64,000 bases of DNA from Limonium bicolor (taxonomy: Eukaryota > Streptophyta > Magnoliopsida > Caryophyllales > Plumbaginaceae): the NCBI GenBank assembly GCA_023374045.1, contig CM041780.1:168078085-168142084 (forward strand), read 5' to 3'. Below, in pieces: positions 12,723-24,230 of this stretch. Numbering within the stretch: the stretch's first letter is position 1; every line of letters starts with the position of its first letter. The position numbers and the translations under genes were made by a program. The notes under the pieces are model-generated. The model was given only the letters and a program-made list of their open reading frames with translations, did not search any database and was not told where the DNA came from.

Positions 12723-12974
12723 TTATGAGTCAGAGGAGGAGGTTTGGTTGCGACTTGCGACGAGAGAACAAATACCCAGAACAGAAGACTGTGAAACTCG
12801 ACTTACAGGAGCACTGAAGAGGAATGGTGACCGAAGAGAGAATGAATGACCAAAAAGAATAGAAGCGGCGGCTGGTGTCATGTTGAACGTCGAAGAGGTT
12901 GCAGAATGTTGAGGATGAATTTGTGCGGTAATCTGAGGCGCGAAGAGGAAGTTAACGCGGCATGGGTTAATCAA
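12723..12974 (-). CDS. Unrecognised 83-residue frame near the CACTA right end
   Basis: A minus-strand frame beginning MINPCRVNFLF, rich in Ser and Ala, with no recognised domain. The surrounding 12600-13030 is less AT-rich than the rest of the element and looks like a plant 5' exon, so it could be a captured host fragment or the first exon of an element transcript. A splice-donor-like CAG|GTTTTTCC lies downstream on the minus strand. It may equally be a chance frame. Confidence 0.25.
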   Translation of the reverse strand: MINPCRVNFLFAPQITAQIHPQHSATSSTFNMTPAAASILFGHSFSLRSPFLFSAPVSRVSQSSVLGICSLVASRNQTSSSDS

Positions 12975-15699
12975 AAGGGAAAAAATTCTGAACGGCGTAA
13001 GGACTTGATTGAGATAAAGAAGTTTTTTTTTATTGCAGTGATGTGTTAGTATAGTTAATTAGTAGTATATACACTGTCCCATTGGCATTTTGTGTGAGTA
13101 TAAGTATTAAGGTTTACTCACATAAGTTAAAATTCTGTCAGTATAGGTGTTATATATAGTGACTTAATTAATTATATGTTACTATAAGTTACTTGACTTT
13201 TACTAACATATGTTATGTGTTACTATTAATCGATTATACTAACTCTAATTTATGTGTCAGTAAAAACGTGTGTTAGTAAATGGCGTTTTTTTTTGTAGTG
13301 ATTATATTCAAAAAGGTCCGTATCAGCCTCAACTTAAGAAGTATCCTCAAACTACCTTTACTAACAAACAACGTGCATTTGTCCGTTCATGGTTTGATGA
13401 ATACCATAACTGGATGGAGTACAGTATTAAGAAAGATGCCATGTTTTGTCTTCCTTGCTACTTGTTCTCTGATGAATTTCCTCACCGTGGAGGAGATACG
13501 TATGCAACTAAAGGTTTTAGTGATTGGAATAAAAAAGATAGATTCCGTATGCATGTTGGTGAGCCATCTAGTATTCATAATCAGTGTTCTAGAATGTGCA
13601 TTGATCTTATGAATGAAAAACAGTCCATCCAAACAGCTTTGGTAAAGCAAACAACACAAGTCCAGTGCGAGTACCGAACTCGCTTGAATGCTTCAATCGA
13701 TATTGCAAGACTACTTTTGGCATCTGGGTTGCCTTTTCGAGGTCATGATGAAAGTGTGTCTTCAAACAAAAAAGGTAATTTCCTAACTTTCTTGCATTGG
13801 TATGCAGAGCGTGTTGAGACTGTGGGAGATGTTGTTTTGAGGAATGCCCCAAAAAATTTGCAAATGACTTCTCCTAAGATTCAGAGAGATATTATTAAGG
13901 CATGTGCAAGAGAAACAGTCCAGAGTATCATAAAGGATATCAATGATGATTATTTTGCAATTTTAGTTGATGAATCTCGGGATGTGTCTCACAAGGAACA
14001 AATGGCTCTTGTTTTAAGATATGTTGATCGAAGGGGATTTGTAATGGAGAGATTAATTGGTCTTGTACATGTTGGTCAAACAAGTGCTATGGTATTGAAA
14101 GATGTAGTTTATTCATTGCTTGCTCAGCATTCTCTTAGCCCTTGCAAAATTTGTGGTCAGTGCTATGATGGGGCAAGTAATATGCAAGGACACTTGAATG
14201 GATTAAGGACTTTAATTAAGAGTGATTATAGATCTGCACATAGCATTCATTGCTTTGCTCATCAGCTTCAGTTAACTCTTGTCGCAGTTGCTAGGACTCA
14301 TGTTGATGTTGAATGGTTATTTGATGTTGTTGGTATGGTCCTGAATGTAATTGGACCTTCATTCAAAAATAGAGATGCACTTCGAGGAAAGCAAGCATCA
14401 CGGAAAGAAGATGCTCGTCGCTTGGGTGAAATTGAAACAGGTCAAGGATTGAATCAAGAACTTGGGCTAAACAGACCTGGTGATACTCGTTGGGGTTCTC
14501 ATTACAAGTCTTTATTGAATGTGATGACTTTGTTTCTATCTTTGGTTGAGGTGATTGTTGATATTGCAATGGATGGCCAATCTTCAAGTGATCGAATGAG
14601 GGCACAAGGACTTCTTGGCTCTTTGCATTCTTTTAGATTTATCTTCATGCTGCATCTTATGAAGAAGGTTTTAGCAATCACAGATGAGTTGAATATTGAT
14701 TTGCAAAAAAGAGAGCAAGATGTTGTTAATGCTATGAGTTTACTTGTTACAGCTAAAGGACAATTGCAAAGGATGAGAGAAGATGGTTGGGAAGAGCTCA
14801 TTTTGAAGGTTACATCTTTTTGTTGTCAGCATGATATTGATATACTTGACATGGATGCTATGCATATACATTGGACATGGGGATTCAAATCAAAGCGTAG
14901 AGTTGACGATGTGACCAACAAGGATTACTACCGTGTAAGTGTTTTGTATGCAGTTCTTGATATGCAAATTCAAGAGCTTAATTCTCGTTTTTCAGAGGTG
15001 AACACAGAATTATTAATTGGCATGAGTTGCCTGAATCCAGCTGATTCATTTTATAGCTTTGACAAGACAAAGTTGTTGGTTATGGCTCGTCTATATCCAG
15101 ATGATTTCAACGGTGAAATTGAGATCCAAGAGCTTAGTTGCCAGCTTGATAATTTCATCGCAAATATGCGTGAAGATTCTAGATTTATCAACTTGAAGGA
15201 ATTAGTGATCTTGCGAGAAAGTTGGTTGAAACAAAACAACATTTGAACTTTTCGCGGGTATTTTTGCTATTGAAGCTTGCATTAATTCTACCCGTCGCTA
15301 CAGCAACTGTTGAAAGGGCATTCTCTGCCATGAAATATATCAAGACTGACTTGCGGAGCAAGATGAATGACGAAGTGCTTAATGATGTTTTAATTACTTA
15401 TGTAGAAAGAGATGTTTTTGAGACCATTAGCAATGAAACTATTATGTGTCATTTTCAAGCAATGAAAACCCGAAGAGGACAAATGTAACTGAATGTTGTA
15501 ATTTATTTTAAAATTTTATATGCATTTATTAATATTATCAAAAAATATATCTTATTAGAAAAAAATAGTGACCCCATAAACTTTAGATTCTGGGTCCGCC
15601 CCTGCATGTGGTACGCCTTATATCTTGTACTGGCGAGAATGGCTCTTTATGAGCCGAGTATTGTCGTTTTGCTGTAATTCAGCTAGCAATAAAAAAAAT

Positions 15700-16700
15700 G
15701 AATCAGCAAAATTGAGCTTTCTTTTATATTGAGGTCGTCTGGAAAGTTGGTAGAGTATGTTTCCGACTTTTCAGGAGCACACCGTCCACACTGCATGATT
15801 TTCGGGCCTAACTATTTCCTGGATGTTTCTGAGCCTTGGCCCATAATTTTCGGCCAACTACCAAGCCAGTAGACGACTTGGCAACATCCTTCTATGATTT
15901 TTTTTTTTGTCGTTGCAACTGTCATCTTCAAATCGACTCTAAATGGACGATGGACTCTATCAAGGTTATGGTAATAAATAATTTTAAAAAATCTAAGAAA
16001 TGTTTCCTTGTTTCAATATTTTGTGATATTTTAATATACATTTTATTTATTTATTTTTATAATTTTTTATAGTTATCATTATTTTATAGTATTTTGATTT
16101 TTTTGTGAATTGTAGTGAACTTTTACACTTAGGGACATATTATGAACTTTAAAAGTACTTTGTTTAATAGTAGAGGTATTTTTGTCTTTTTGCTTCTGGA
16201 CATGACATAGTGGTATTTCATAGACTTTTGTAAAAATATAGTGGCATTTCATGACTTTTATTTTTAATAGCATTTCATGAATTAACCAAAAATATAGTGA
16301 CAAAAAGACTAGCTAGTAACGGAAATTTCGTTGCTAATATATCATAAATATTCCGTTGTAAATTAGAGATTGATTGTTTCTGTCGCTTTTTTGATAATTA
16401 CTGGATAACCAGTTACATAAAAAACTAAAAAAAAACATATCGATGTTACATCTGCTCGGGCTCTCATCCATATCCATCCTTGTTACTCATTAGTTAGTTT
16501 TTTTTGATAAGTTGTTACTCATTTGTTAGTGCTAACATAATCTGAAAAACTACCCCAAAACGTCTATCCTAACCTAAATAAAAAGCGTTGAATCTAAAAC
16601 ATTTCCACTTTATAAGTACTCAAAATGGAATATTTGATCGTTTCCTGGACCGATGAATATGATCTAGAACTTATAAAAATTAGAACCTAGCTAGTCGGCC
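15700..16700. other. Non-coding copy-B sequence
   Basis: Equivalent to 4545-5830 of copy A but without the Stowaway MITE, so it preserves the MITE's empty region. It is AT-rich and no gene is supported. Confidence 0.5.
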
Positions 16701-16708
16701 GGTTAAGT

Positions 16709-17848
16709 TTAGGCCCATAGTGCCATGAGAGACATTCCACCAGAACCTATCAACGCCATCCCATAACAATACAGTTGAAGCTTCATGTTCTCCTGTAGTT
16801 TCTTCCCTTTGAAATCTGCAGCCAAGAGATCTACTAGTGCCATGTATATGAGTAACCCAGCCGATACCCGCGTTCAGCACTCCTTCCACTATGAGTGAGG
16901 TTGGACTGTTTTGTTGTAAACATGTTGTAGAAGAATCCCTAGTATAATTCCAGATGGAGTTGTGATGGAGAAGAAGAATACCATCGTTGCCTTCAATTTT
17001 AACCCGTAGTCCGCCTGCATCGGATTGCAATAAATCAGTAGATGAAATTTTTAATTAACCATAATATTGGGTGTATTTAATTTGATGTTATTAGCTTTTC
17101 ATACTGGTTTTCGATTTTTTTTCTCCTCTACTTCTATGTAGCAATTAGTTTGTCAGCTGACAAAACAGTTCGTCATCAAATGGTTGTAATTAAACTGTCC
17201 TATTTGATTATAACTCTTTTACTCAATGGTGCAATTGAATGAAGTAAGATTGAAATTAACAAATGTAGGTAGATTTACAGATTTTTATTTTAAGTTACCT
17301 GAACAATGCAACCACCAAGACCCATCCCTTCGAATAGCTGATGGAAGCAAATGGCTGCAATAAGCGGTTTAATGGTGCACACATTATCTGATGCCCCCAT
17401 TGAAAGCCCAATCACGACCGAATGCACTACAATCCCCAATTCCAATACCTGGAACGAATGGTACCGAAGTTAGTAACATGTAGTTAATTGAATTTTGATA
17501 TGTGGAAAACAAATTATTAATTTTATGTATTTATTAGTTAGATTAGTTATGAATATATATTTCTAAATTTATTTTAAAAGTTGATGAAACTTTTTTTTAG
17601 CTCTACATAATTAGTCTTACAAATATATACTATATAATGAAAAATAATACTTTTTTTAATTTTCTAATTGTTAATAAATATTTCTAAAATTATTTATTAA
17701 TATATAGTCATATGTCAATATGTTTAGATATTATTTATTTACTAACCTTCTCAAAATTGATAGTGATGGAAATTGAAAAGAGGAGAATAATCAGTATGAG
17801 AGAGAGGAGCGGTTGTTGTCGGATTATTGGATCAGTGGATCTCACCAT
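16709..17848 (-). pseudogene. ZIP transporter pseudogene (copy B)
   Basis: Paralogue of the ZIP gene at 5832-7611. Exon 3 is 17014-16709 and exon 2 is 17448-17299, with all splice signals still present. Exon 3 has single-base changes in length relative to copy A (an extra C near 16868 and a missing T near 16915), so its frame is broken over a short stretch. Exon 1 is reduced to the start codon at 17848 and about two dozen codons of the signal peptide. Roughly 726 bp equivalent to 6821-7546 of copy A is gone, removing TM1-TM3 and the His-rich loop. The upstream region with the TATA box remains, so it might still be transcribed, but it cannot encode a transporter. Confidence 0.9.
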
Positions 17849-18266
17849 TCTATATGATATGATAGTGATGGAAATTGAAAAGCAAGGCTGAGGAGTGAGG
17901 AGTCTGTTTGTGTGTCTGCTGATGAAACTGACTGCAGGGAGAGTGCTCTTACGACGAAGTATTTATATACAGAAAATTGAAGGAGCCATTGGTGAAGGTG
18001 TTGCGAGAGTGGGGAGAAGCTTGTGTGTGACTTGTGTGGAGTGTGCCGGGACTTGGAGCGAGATCGGCGGCGCTTGCGCCCTGACATGTCCACCAAATTC
18101 TTAATTGTGTCGAGGTACATGTGGCAACGAAAACAGTAGAAAAATTAAAAGTTTACAAGATGTAACTAATTTGCACCAAAATCGAAAAAAAAATTCATTA
18201 AAATTGACATAGTTTAAAAAATACTTTAACATCATGAACTAGTTTCAACAACTTCTAAGAACATTT

Positions 18267-18680
18267 GAAGACAGAAACGAAACGAAACGAAACGAAACCA
18301 AAAAGAAAGAGTGTGAGAGAGAGGTGGTAAGTAAGTAGTTTGAGAAAGGTCACCATCTTTATATGCCCAGATTAATATTATATAGAAAGAGTAACTCACG
18401 CCGGATTTGTAGTAGAAGACGAAGAAAAAGAAGAACCATCATCAGCTTGCTAGCATTAAACGATGGCTCTCTCTAATCTCTCCCTCCTCTCTCCTCCCTC
18501 AACCTCTTCGCCCCTCACCGGAATCCCCTCAGAACCATGCCTCTAACCGACAGCCAACTCATCCACCGCTTCGCCGCCTCTTACCACCACAAAATACTCC
18601 TTATCTCAGTCCATCGCCTTCTACCAACCAAAATACCCCTAAAACTCAGACTTCATCAACGCACATAAGCACGAGAGGAT
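18267..18680 (+). other. LINE-1 5' leader resembling a host gene start
   Basis: Begins with a (gaaac)n purine run. It later holds a short frame opening MALSNLSLLSPPSTSSP at 18463, Ser/Pro/Leu-rich like a transit peptide, closed by a stop after 27 codons. An overlapping frame continues to the ORF1 start. It lies inside the target duplications, so it arrived with the LINE. It could be the normal 5' UTR or a fused host 5' end. Confidence 0.4.
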
Positions 18681-20692
18681 ATGGAGGAGACAGAGACCAT
18701 TTTCATTGACAACTTGCATGAATCTACTGGCTTAGGTACACTATGGAGGACATTCCATGTATACGGGAGAATCGTCAATATACATAGGCCAACAAGAAGA
18801 CGCATGGCTACAAACACCCGATATGTCTTTATCAGGTTCAGAACCAAACAGGAAGCAACAAGGGCGGTGATGCAAGCGAACGGTAAGTGGGTGGACGGAA
18901 ATAGAATTACAACCCAGCTCGCGAGACCCTTGAGAAGGCCCCGACAGGAGTATCGTAATCCAAGGGTATACAAACCGCCAGAAACAGTACCTCAATCCCA
19001 AACGGTTCCACCAGAAGTAGTGCAAGAGGAACACACGAGAAGCCAAGAGGAGAATTGGGGAGGATACGAACCAAATAAGAATCATGACACACAAGGCCCG
19101 GTGAAACTATTCCCATCTGCAGTACTTATCCCTAGGCTGGACAGATGCGCTGTCATTCGCACTAAAGGAAAATGGAGCCTAGAGGAGATCAGGAAGGCGT
19201 TGGCAAAAAATGAAGCCATCGAACACATCTTTACTAAGACCATGGGTGAGCACATAGTGATATTCTATGACGTTAATGGGAGGAACAAATTCTTGCAAGC
19301 TCAAAAATGGGATATTGGAGCATGGGAGGTTGAAGCATGGAAGGAAGGAGGCTCGGAACCAAAACGGATCGTGAATGTGGTGATACGTGGTATTATGCCG
19401 GAGGCGTGGAGTGTAGAATCGATGACTACCATACTGAGTAAGCTTGGGAGAGTCTTGGAGATTGAAACCGACATGACAGTACTACCAGAAAATATGGAGG
19501 TATTTGCAAAAATTGAAACAGGGATATTCAGGATCATCAACGAGGAAATAGAGGTATTGTTCGATAACAAAATAGCAATGGTGGGTGTGATTGAAGTATG
19601 GAGCGGAGAGATAAGTGAGAAGAAGGCGGAGCAGGCACCCGGAAATACTAGGACGGAGACAAAGCCAGAAAATGGGTGGACGGTGAACCTTCCGGCGATG
19701 GGTGATGTCGACGGAACGGCGGTAACGGCGGCAACTGACGGCAACACGTGCAAAATTGCCAAGAATACAAACCCTTGAAGTGGTAAAATATAAAACTGAA
19801 AAGGAAAAAGTATATCCGGTATGTTCTCCACTTACAGTGCGCAGGCACATTGGTAACAACGACACCATGGTAGCCATTTATGCGGGGAGTGGAGCCCAAT
19901 GATATGGAAAGCCGGTCTTGGAAATAACTGGAATTGCTGGATGGAGCTTAGATTATTAAAATCAAAAGCAATGACGATTGCTCTGCAGAGATGATGGAAT
20001 AATCACAAAGATGGAAGATGGAATAATAAAGAGAAAAGGAATTAGTGGGAAAGGAAAAAGCGAACAGGGACGTGTTGACGGGGAATAATTCGCTCACAGT
20101 GGTAACTGGACAACTGAGAGATATTGATAGAATAAACCAAGGGGATATAATAAAGGACTGGTCAGAGTGCAATAGTGGGTGCGGCTCAAGTGAAATGGAG
20201 CCGTATTTATCGATATCCCCACCTGACCATCAGGACAGAAAGTGGAAGCCCATAAGTGTGGGTCTAACAGACAGTCCAAACAACGGAAGCCCAACCCCTG
20301 CAAAAAGTGGCCAACTGATAGGTATCAAGCTCAACGTGGTTCTTTCTCCAGAAGCAGTTAGTTCTACATTCGACGAACAGAAAAGTAAGAGAAAGCCTAA
20401 AAGGAAACTTCTACAGAAGCCATCTACAGAAGCGAGGAAGTGTTTTAGATATGGTCAACGGCTGCGTATCATTACTCCATACCCAAAGAGATCCTTGGCT
20501 AACATCGACAGGATACTGAGACGCTGCGGAAGGAAATCAAAAGGAGAGAATAATGGGAATGGTGATAGCCGCATACAACGTTCAAGGAGCAAAAAAGCCA
20601 GAAAAGTGGCGGCTGATAAGGAGAGAGATTCGACAGACTCAAACCAACCTTCTCTGTCTCATGGAGACACATCTCACGAAACCGTGCAATAA
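18681..20692 (+). pseudogene. LINE-1 ORF1 (RRM RNA-binding protein)
   Basis: The first frame, 18681-19778, encodes 365 residues. Residues 5-85 form an RNA-recognition motif with RNP2-like IFIDNL and RNP1-like RYVFIRFRT. A second conserved-looking region follows (roughly 150-300, with VNVVIRGIMPEAWSVESM). The frame closes at 19778, and a related basic frame follows at 20045-20692, ending in a Lys/Arg-rich tail just before ORF2. I infer that the two are halves of one ORF1 separated by a decayed stretch. RRM-type ORF1 defines the BNR subgroup of plant L1 LINEs; the protein binds the element RNA in the ribonucleoprotein. Confidence 0.75.
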
Positions 20693-21464
20693 AGAGCGTC
20701 GCTTGTGGGGGTCTGGAGGTGACACACAATGGCTGGAAATATTGGCAACCGGACATTCAGGAGGGTTGATTGTAACATGGTCCCCCAGCGAGATTACGGT
20801 GAAAGAAATAGCAAGGGGTATAAGATGGATAGCTCTAGAAGCAGTTATAAAACCACAACAATTTCAAGGTCTGGTGGTCTTCGTATATGGACCGACGAAC
20901 CCAACAGACAGGGGAACGGTGTATCAAGAGATTCTACAAATGAGAAACAGATGGGATACTCTGATACTTGTTATGGGAGATTTTAACGAAGTCCTAAATG
21001 GAGGGGAACGTAAAGGTGGGGACCCCAGAGTGCGGAGCCCATCGATGAGAGAATTCGGTAACTGGGTACAGGACATGGAGCTAATAGAAATTGATCTTAC
21101 TGGCTGTAAGTATACATGGTCAAGGAGAGGTGCATGGAGTAAACTTGACCGGGCCTTTTGTTCGGCGGAGTGGCTCGCAACATATCCACATATGACACTG
21201 AGAGGAAGACCAAGGAAGATCTCTGATCATAGATATATGTGGGTTCAAGTACAAGCCGTAGACTGGGGACCAAGGCCGTTCAGAACGCTAGATATGTGGC
21301 TCGAAGATAAATCTTTCGTGACTTTTTTTCAAGAAGAGTGGCATAAGTTAAGTCACGGGAAGGTTCAGGAAAAACTGAAAAGAATGAAGGAGGTGCTCAA
21401 GGCGTGGAATAAAAATCAGTTTGGTATGATTGACAAAGCTATTGATCAAGTCTCAAAGAAATAG
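20553..21464 (+). pseudogene. LINE-1 ORF2, APE-type endonuclease part
   Basis: Nicks target DNA to prime reverse transcription. Residue landmarks: AAYNVQGA (metal-site Asn), LMETHL (catalytic Glu), GDFNEVLNGGERKGG, SKLDRAF and the C-terminal SDHRYM (Asp-His pair). All expected catalytic residues are visible. The frame overlaps the end of ORF1 and ends at a stop near 21464. Homology to the linker continues in another frame from about 21450 (KEIDEIDNLE...), so a frameshift separates it from the RT. Confidence 0.85.
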
Positions 21465-23781
21465 ATGAGATAGATAATCTGGAGTTGCAAAATGGATGCT
21501 CTGAGGAGAATCTGACAGAGAGGAGCAAACTAAAGGCTGAAATGTGGGGACTGTTAAGGAAGGAGGAACGATACTGGAGACAGATGGCGCGCGAGAAAAA
21601 TGTAAAGGAAGGAGACTGTAACACCCGCTATTTCCATCGCAAAGCCACCATCCAGCGTAACTCAAACAGAATCACAGCGCTTATGATAAATGGAAGAATA
21701 TCGTTTAGCCCTTCGGCAATACGAACAGAAGTAAGGAGGTATTTCCGCGAGCTATATAATCGCAGGTGGGCCTCAGGCGCATTTCTATGTGAGAGAGGCA
21801 GACCCAGCTTATCCAGCCAAGATAAAGAAGCTCTAATAACAATACCCACCGTGCTGGAGATCAAAGAAATAATCAAAGAATGTGATGGGCTAAGGCCCCG
21901 GGTTATGACGGTTTCAATTTCAATTTGATAAAGAGATTGTGGCCTGTAATTGGAGATGAGTTCAGTGCAGAGGTAATCAGTTTCTTCAGAGATAACAACC
22001 TACCGACGGAGCTGAATACTACTTGGGTTACTCTCATACCGAAAGTACCAGACGCGGTCAACATCGAAAAGTTCAGGCCGATCAGTGTTATCGGCTGCGT
22101 ATACAAGGTAATCTCAAAACTCCTGGCTAAAAGACTTAGCAGAGTAATTGGCAAATTGGTGGGGGAAACACAAACTGCCTTTATAAAAGGTAGACATATA
22201 TTAGAAGGGCCACTAGTGGCAAATGAAGTTATAAGCTGGATGAAGAAGAAGAAACGGAAAGGGGTGATAATCAAGATAGATTTTCGCAAGGCATACGATT
22301 GTGTCAGCTGGTCCTTCGTACTGAAAATGCTAAAAACTTTTCAGTTCCCAGAGCGGTGGATTACATGGATAAAAAAATGTATTACCACGCCAAGAATATC
22401 GGTGTTAGTGAATGGCTCACCGACCCCGAATTTCAAACCTAGAAGGGGCCTCCGACAAGGGGACCCTCTCTCTCCACTTCTCTTTATCCTAGTGGCTGAA
22501 GCACTCAACTGGATGTTGGATTGTGCGGTACAACAAGGCGATAGAGAGGGCCTGGTGGTCGGTGCACAGGAGGTTAGAGTCTCTCATATGCAATTTGCAG
22601 ATGACACTGTTATTTTCAGCTCCTTTGAAAGAGAAGAACTACAGATTGTGAAGTGGGTTGTAACATGGTTTGCGGACATGACTGGCCTAGAGGTTAACTG
22701 GGAAAAATCTGTAGCCTTTGGGATCAACTTGGATGCAAGTGAAGAAACTATATTAGCTGATACGTTCGGATGCCAGATTGGAAAGCTACCAGGCATCTAT
22801 CTGGGACTACCGTTGGGAAGTAACACACGTAAGGCTGAAACCTGGAGGCCAGTAGTAGAAAAAATAGAGAAGAGGTTAGCTGGGTGGAAATCCTCATCTT
22901 TATCCAGAGCCGGAAAACTTATTCTAATCAGAACCGTGTTGGAAAGCATCCCAATATATTATATGAGTCTTTTTAAGATGCCCAAGAAGATTGTGAATAA
23001 AATAAATGCCATACAGAGGCGCTTCCTCTGGTGTAATGGAAGGGATAAGGGCTTAGCATTGATGAGATGGAGCAGATTAGCTCGTCCCAAAGAAGCAGGG
23101 GGGTTAGGCATCTGTGATATCGAGACGAAAAATGCAGCGTTACTGTTCCGGTGGTGGTGGAAATATCACCAGGATGGAGATAAACTGTGGAAGAAGGTTA
23201 TGGCTTCTGTTCATGGGGTTCCGGTGAGCCTACCAGTAACAGATACACTCTGGAACACAAGTAAGCAAGCAGGAGCTTGGAAATCAATATTATCAATACA
23301 ATCCTGGACGCATGAGATTAAAGAGACGCTTATACACAATCTGAAATGGGTAGTCCGGAATGGCGAAACCACCAGATTTTGGTTGGATCCTTGGCTGGGT
23401 GAGTTCATCTTGAAAGATAAGTTTCCACGATTATACTCAATAAGTCAATGTAAAACAGCAAAGATATGTGAGGTGGGAACCTGGAATGGTAATGCTTGGA
23501 CATGGAACTTGAGATGGCGTAGAACGATGTTTATGTATGAGTCCGATGAGGTGGACAGGCTCTTGAGATTGATCAATGAGTCAAACGTAGGCTCAAGTGA
23601 AGGACCAGATGGCGGTGCAGATTCACTAGTATGGTTGGCTGATAGATCAGGTGCGTATACTGTCAAGAGTTTATATAATACAGCCATGAGTAAATATCCT
23701 CCTCCTGATATCTCATGGCACATTGCAAATTGGAGTAAGTGCACCCCCCCAGAGGAAAGTTATTTACATGGTTCCTACTGA
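21465..23781 (+). pseudogene. LINE-1 ORF2, reverse transcriptase part
   Basis: Two frames, 21485-21928 (linker with GDCNTRYFHRKA) and 21925-23781. The join near 21885 is a frameshift inside the conserved KAPGYDGF motif. The RT shows FRPISVIGCVYKVISKLLA, TAFIKGRHILEG, IIKIDFRKAYDCVSW (catalytic Asp), RRGLRQGDPLSPLLFILVAE and FADDTVIFS (the YxDD box, intact). The thumb and connection run on to about residue 600. The frame ends at a C-run near 23745-23751. Confidence 0.88.
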
Positions 23782-24230
23782 ATGGTAAGCTTGCTACCCG
23801 AGATAGACTGTTTGGGTTGAATTTGACTACGCTAGGGTCGGTGTTGTGCCCGCTGTGTCAAAGAGCTGTCGAATCAATTGAACACCTCTTCTTTAGATGT
23901 CATCAATCACGGTCTTTCTGGGGTATAATTGGACGATGGTGGGGAGTAGATTTGATACTAGATGTGGAGCTACAGGAAGCTTGGAAAAGCTGGTGTGAAC
24001 AAACACCATCTACAAGATGCAGAAAGCTGTGGCTGTCTACATTCATGTTCTGCGTTTACAATCTCTGGTTCCTAAGGAATAAAATGGTATTTGATCAGGA
24101 GAGTGCTGACTGGAGCAAACTGGCACTGTCTACAAAGCTGCAGATTTTGTCATGGTGCAGCAAGTGCTCCAATGCTGCGGGAGAAACAAATCGACTACTA
24201 TTTGTCTCTAATTTGAAGGAACTGGTGTAA
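23739..24230 (+). pseudogene. LINE-1 ORF2 C-terminal zf-RVT region
   Basis: Continues ORF2 after a slip in the C-run near 23745-23751. It contains the Cys-rich reverse-transcriptase zinc-binding motif (LCPLCQRAVESIEHLFFRC, a Cx2C...HxxxxC pattern) preceded by KLFTWFLLNGKLATRDRL. The stop is at 24228-24230, followed by a 3' UTR and the poly-A at 24392-24400. Confidence 0.8.

Larger units (their letters stand above)
9682..13300. mobile_element. CACTA element, non-autonomous, nested in the hAT transposase gene
   Basis: A 3619-bp element starting CACTACAAAAAAATGCCATT and ending GGCG(T)n GTAGTG. Its terminal inverted repeat is about 20-25 bp, and the 3-bp duplication ATT is present on both sides (9679-9681, 13301-13303), as expected for CACTA. 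Both subterminal regions (9710-10060 and 13040-13290) are packed with short motifs such as TGTTAGTA, GTGTCGGTA and ACTAACAC, which in this superfamily bind transposase. No transposase (TNPD/TNPA-like) is found, so it depends on a partner elsewhere. Confidence 0.9.
9435..15488 (+). pseudogene. hAT transposase (TTF zinc finger / DUF4371 / hAT dimerisation type)
   Basis: Cut-and-paste transposase of the family often annotated 'zinc finger MYM-type 1-like'. Part 1 is 9435-9681, about 82 codons, ending in the conserved DPADRQSIMLYHPNVRDEVRR. Part 2 is 13304-15246 and part 3 is 15222-15488. Between parts 1 and 2 lies the CACTA insertion; leaving out the element and one ATT duplication keeps the frame. 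Part 2 has the TTF-type finger (WFDEYHNWMEYSIKKDAMFC), then a DUF4371/RNase H-like core with LVDESRDVSHKEQMALVLRY and CYDGASNMQG, both supplying candidate catalytic Asp, and RWGSHY. Part 3 is the hAT C-terminal dimerisation region (TVERAFSAMKYIKTDLRSKM). A one-base loss near 15196-15203, judged from the switch of family homology between frames, separates parts 2 and 3. The gene is dead twice over but otherwise well preserved, about 810 codons in all. Confidence 0.88.
8671..15604 (+). mobile_element. hAT transposon, autonomous type but inactivated
   Basis: Flanked by the perfect 8-bp duplication CATGTGGT (8663-8670 and 15605-15612). The left end CAGAGGCCGACC pairs with the right end, whose reverse complement is CAGGGGCGGACC, a typical hAT terminal inverted repeat. 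Length is 6934 bp, of which 3619 bp plus a 3-bp duplication belong to a nested CACTA element, so the hAT itself was about 3.3 kb. The 5' leader (8671-9434) is pyrimidine-rich and probably contains an intron: donor AG|GTATGC near 9101 and acceptor TTATAG just before the first Met. Copy B has the uninserted site near 42571-42585. Confidence 0.93.
1915..15690. repeat. Segmental duplication copy A (with nested hAT)
   Basis: Host segment present three times in the window. Copy A runs 1915-8662 and resumes at 15613-15690 after a hAT insertion. Parts at 1915-4870 recur at 45790-45938 plus 51045-53200. Parts at 4545-8660 recur at 15691-18266, 24401-24567 and 42205-42585. The downstream tail, with the stretch 'gaatggctctttatgagcc', recurs at 44170-44229. 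Copies differ by substitutions and small indels. Copy A alone has an intact ZIP gene. The A/B junction lies near 15690, inside an A-rich run. Confidence 0.85.

Noticed and set aside
16709..17030. Independent 116-codon protein in copy B
   Set aside because: It is a shifted frame of the ZIP exon 3 pseudogene.
20094..24230. Minus-strand frames across LINE-1
   Set aside because: Shadows of ORF1 and ORF2, whose sense-strand motifs are clear.
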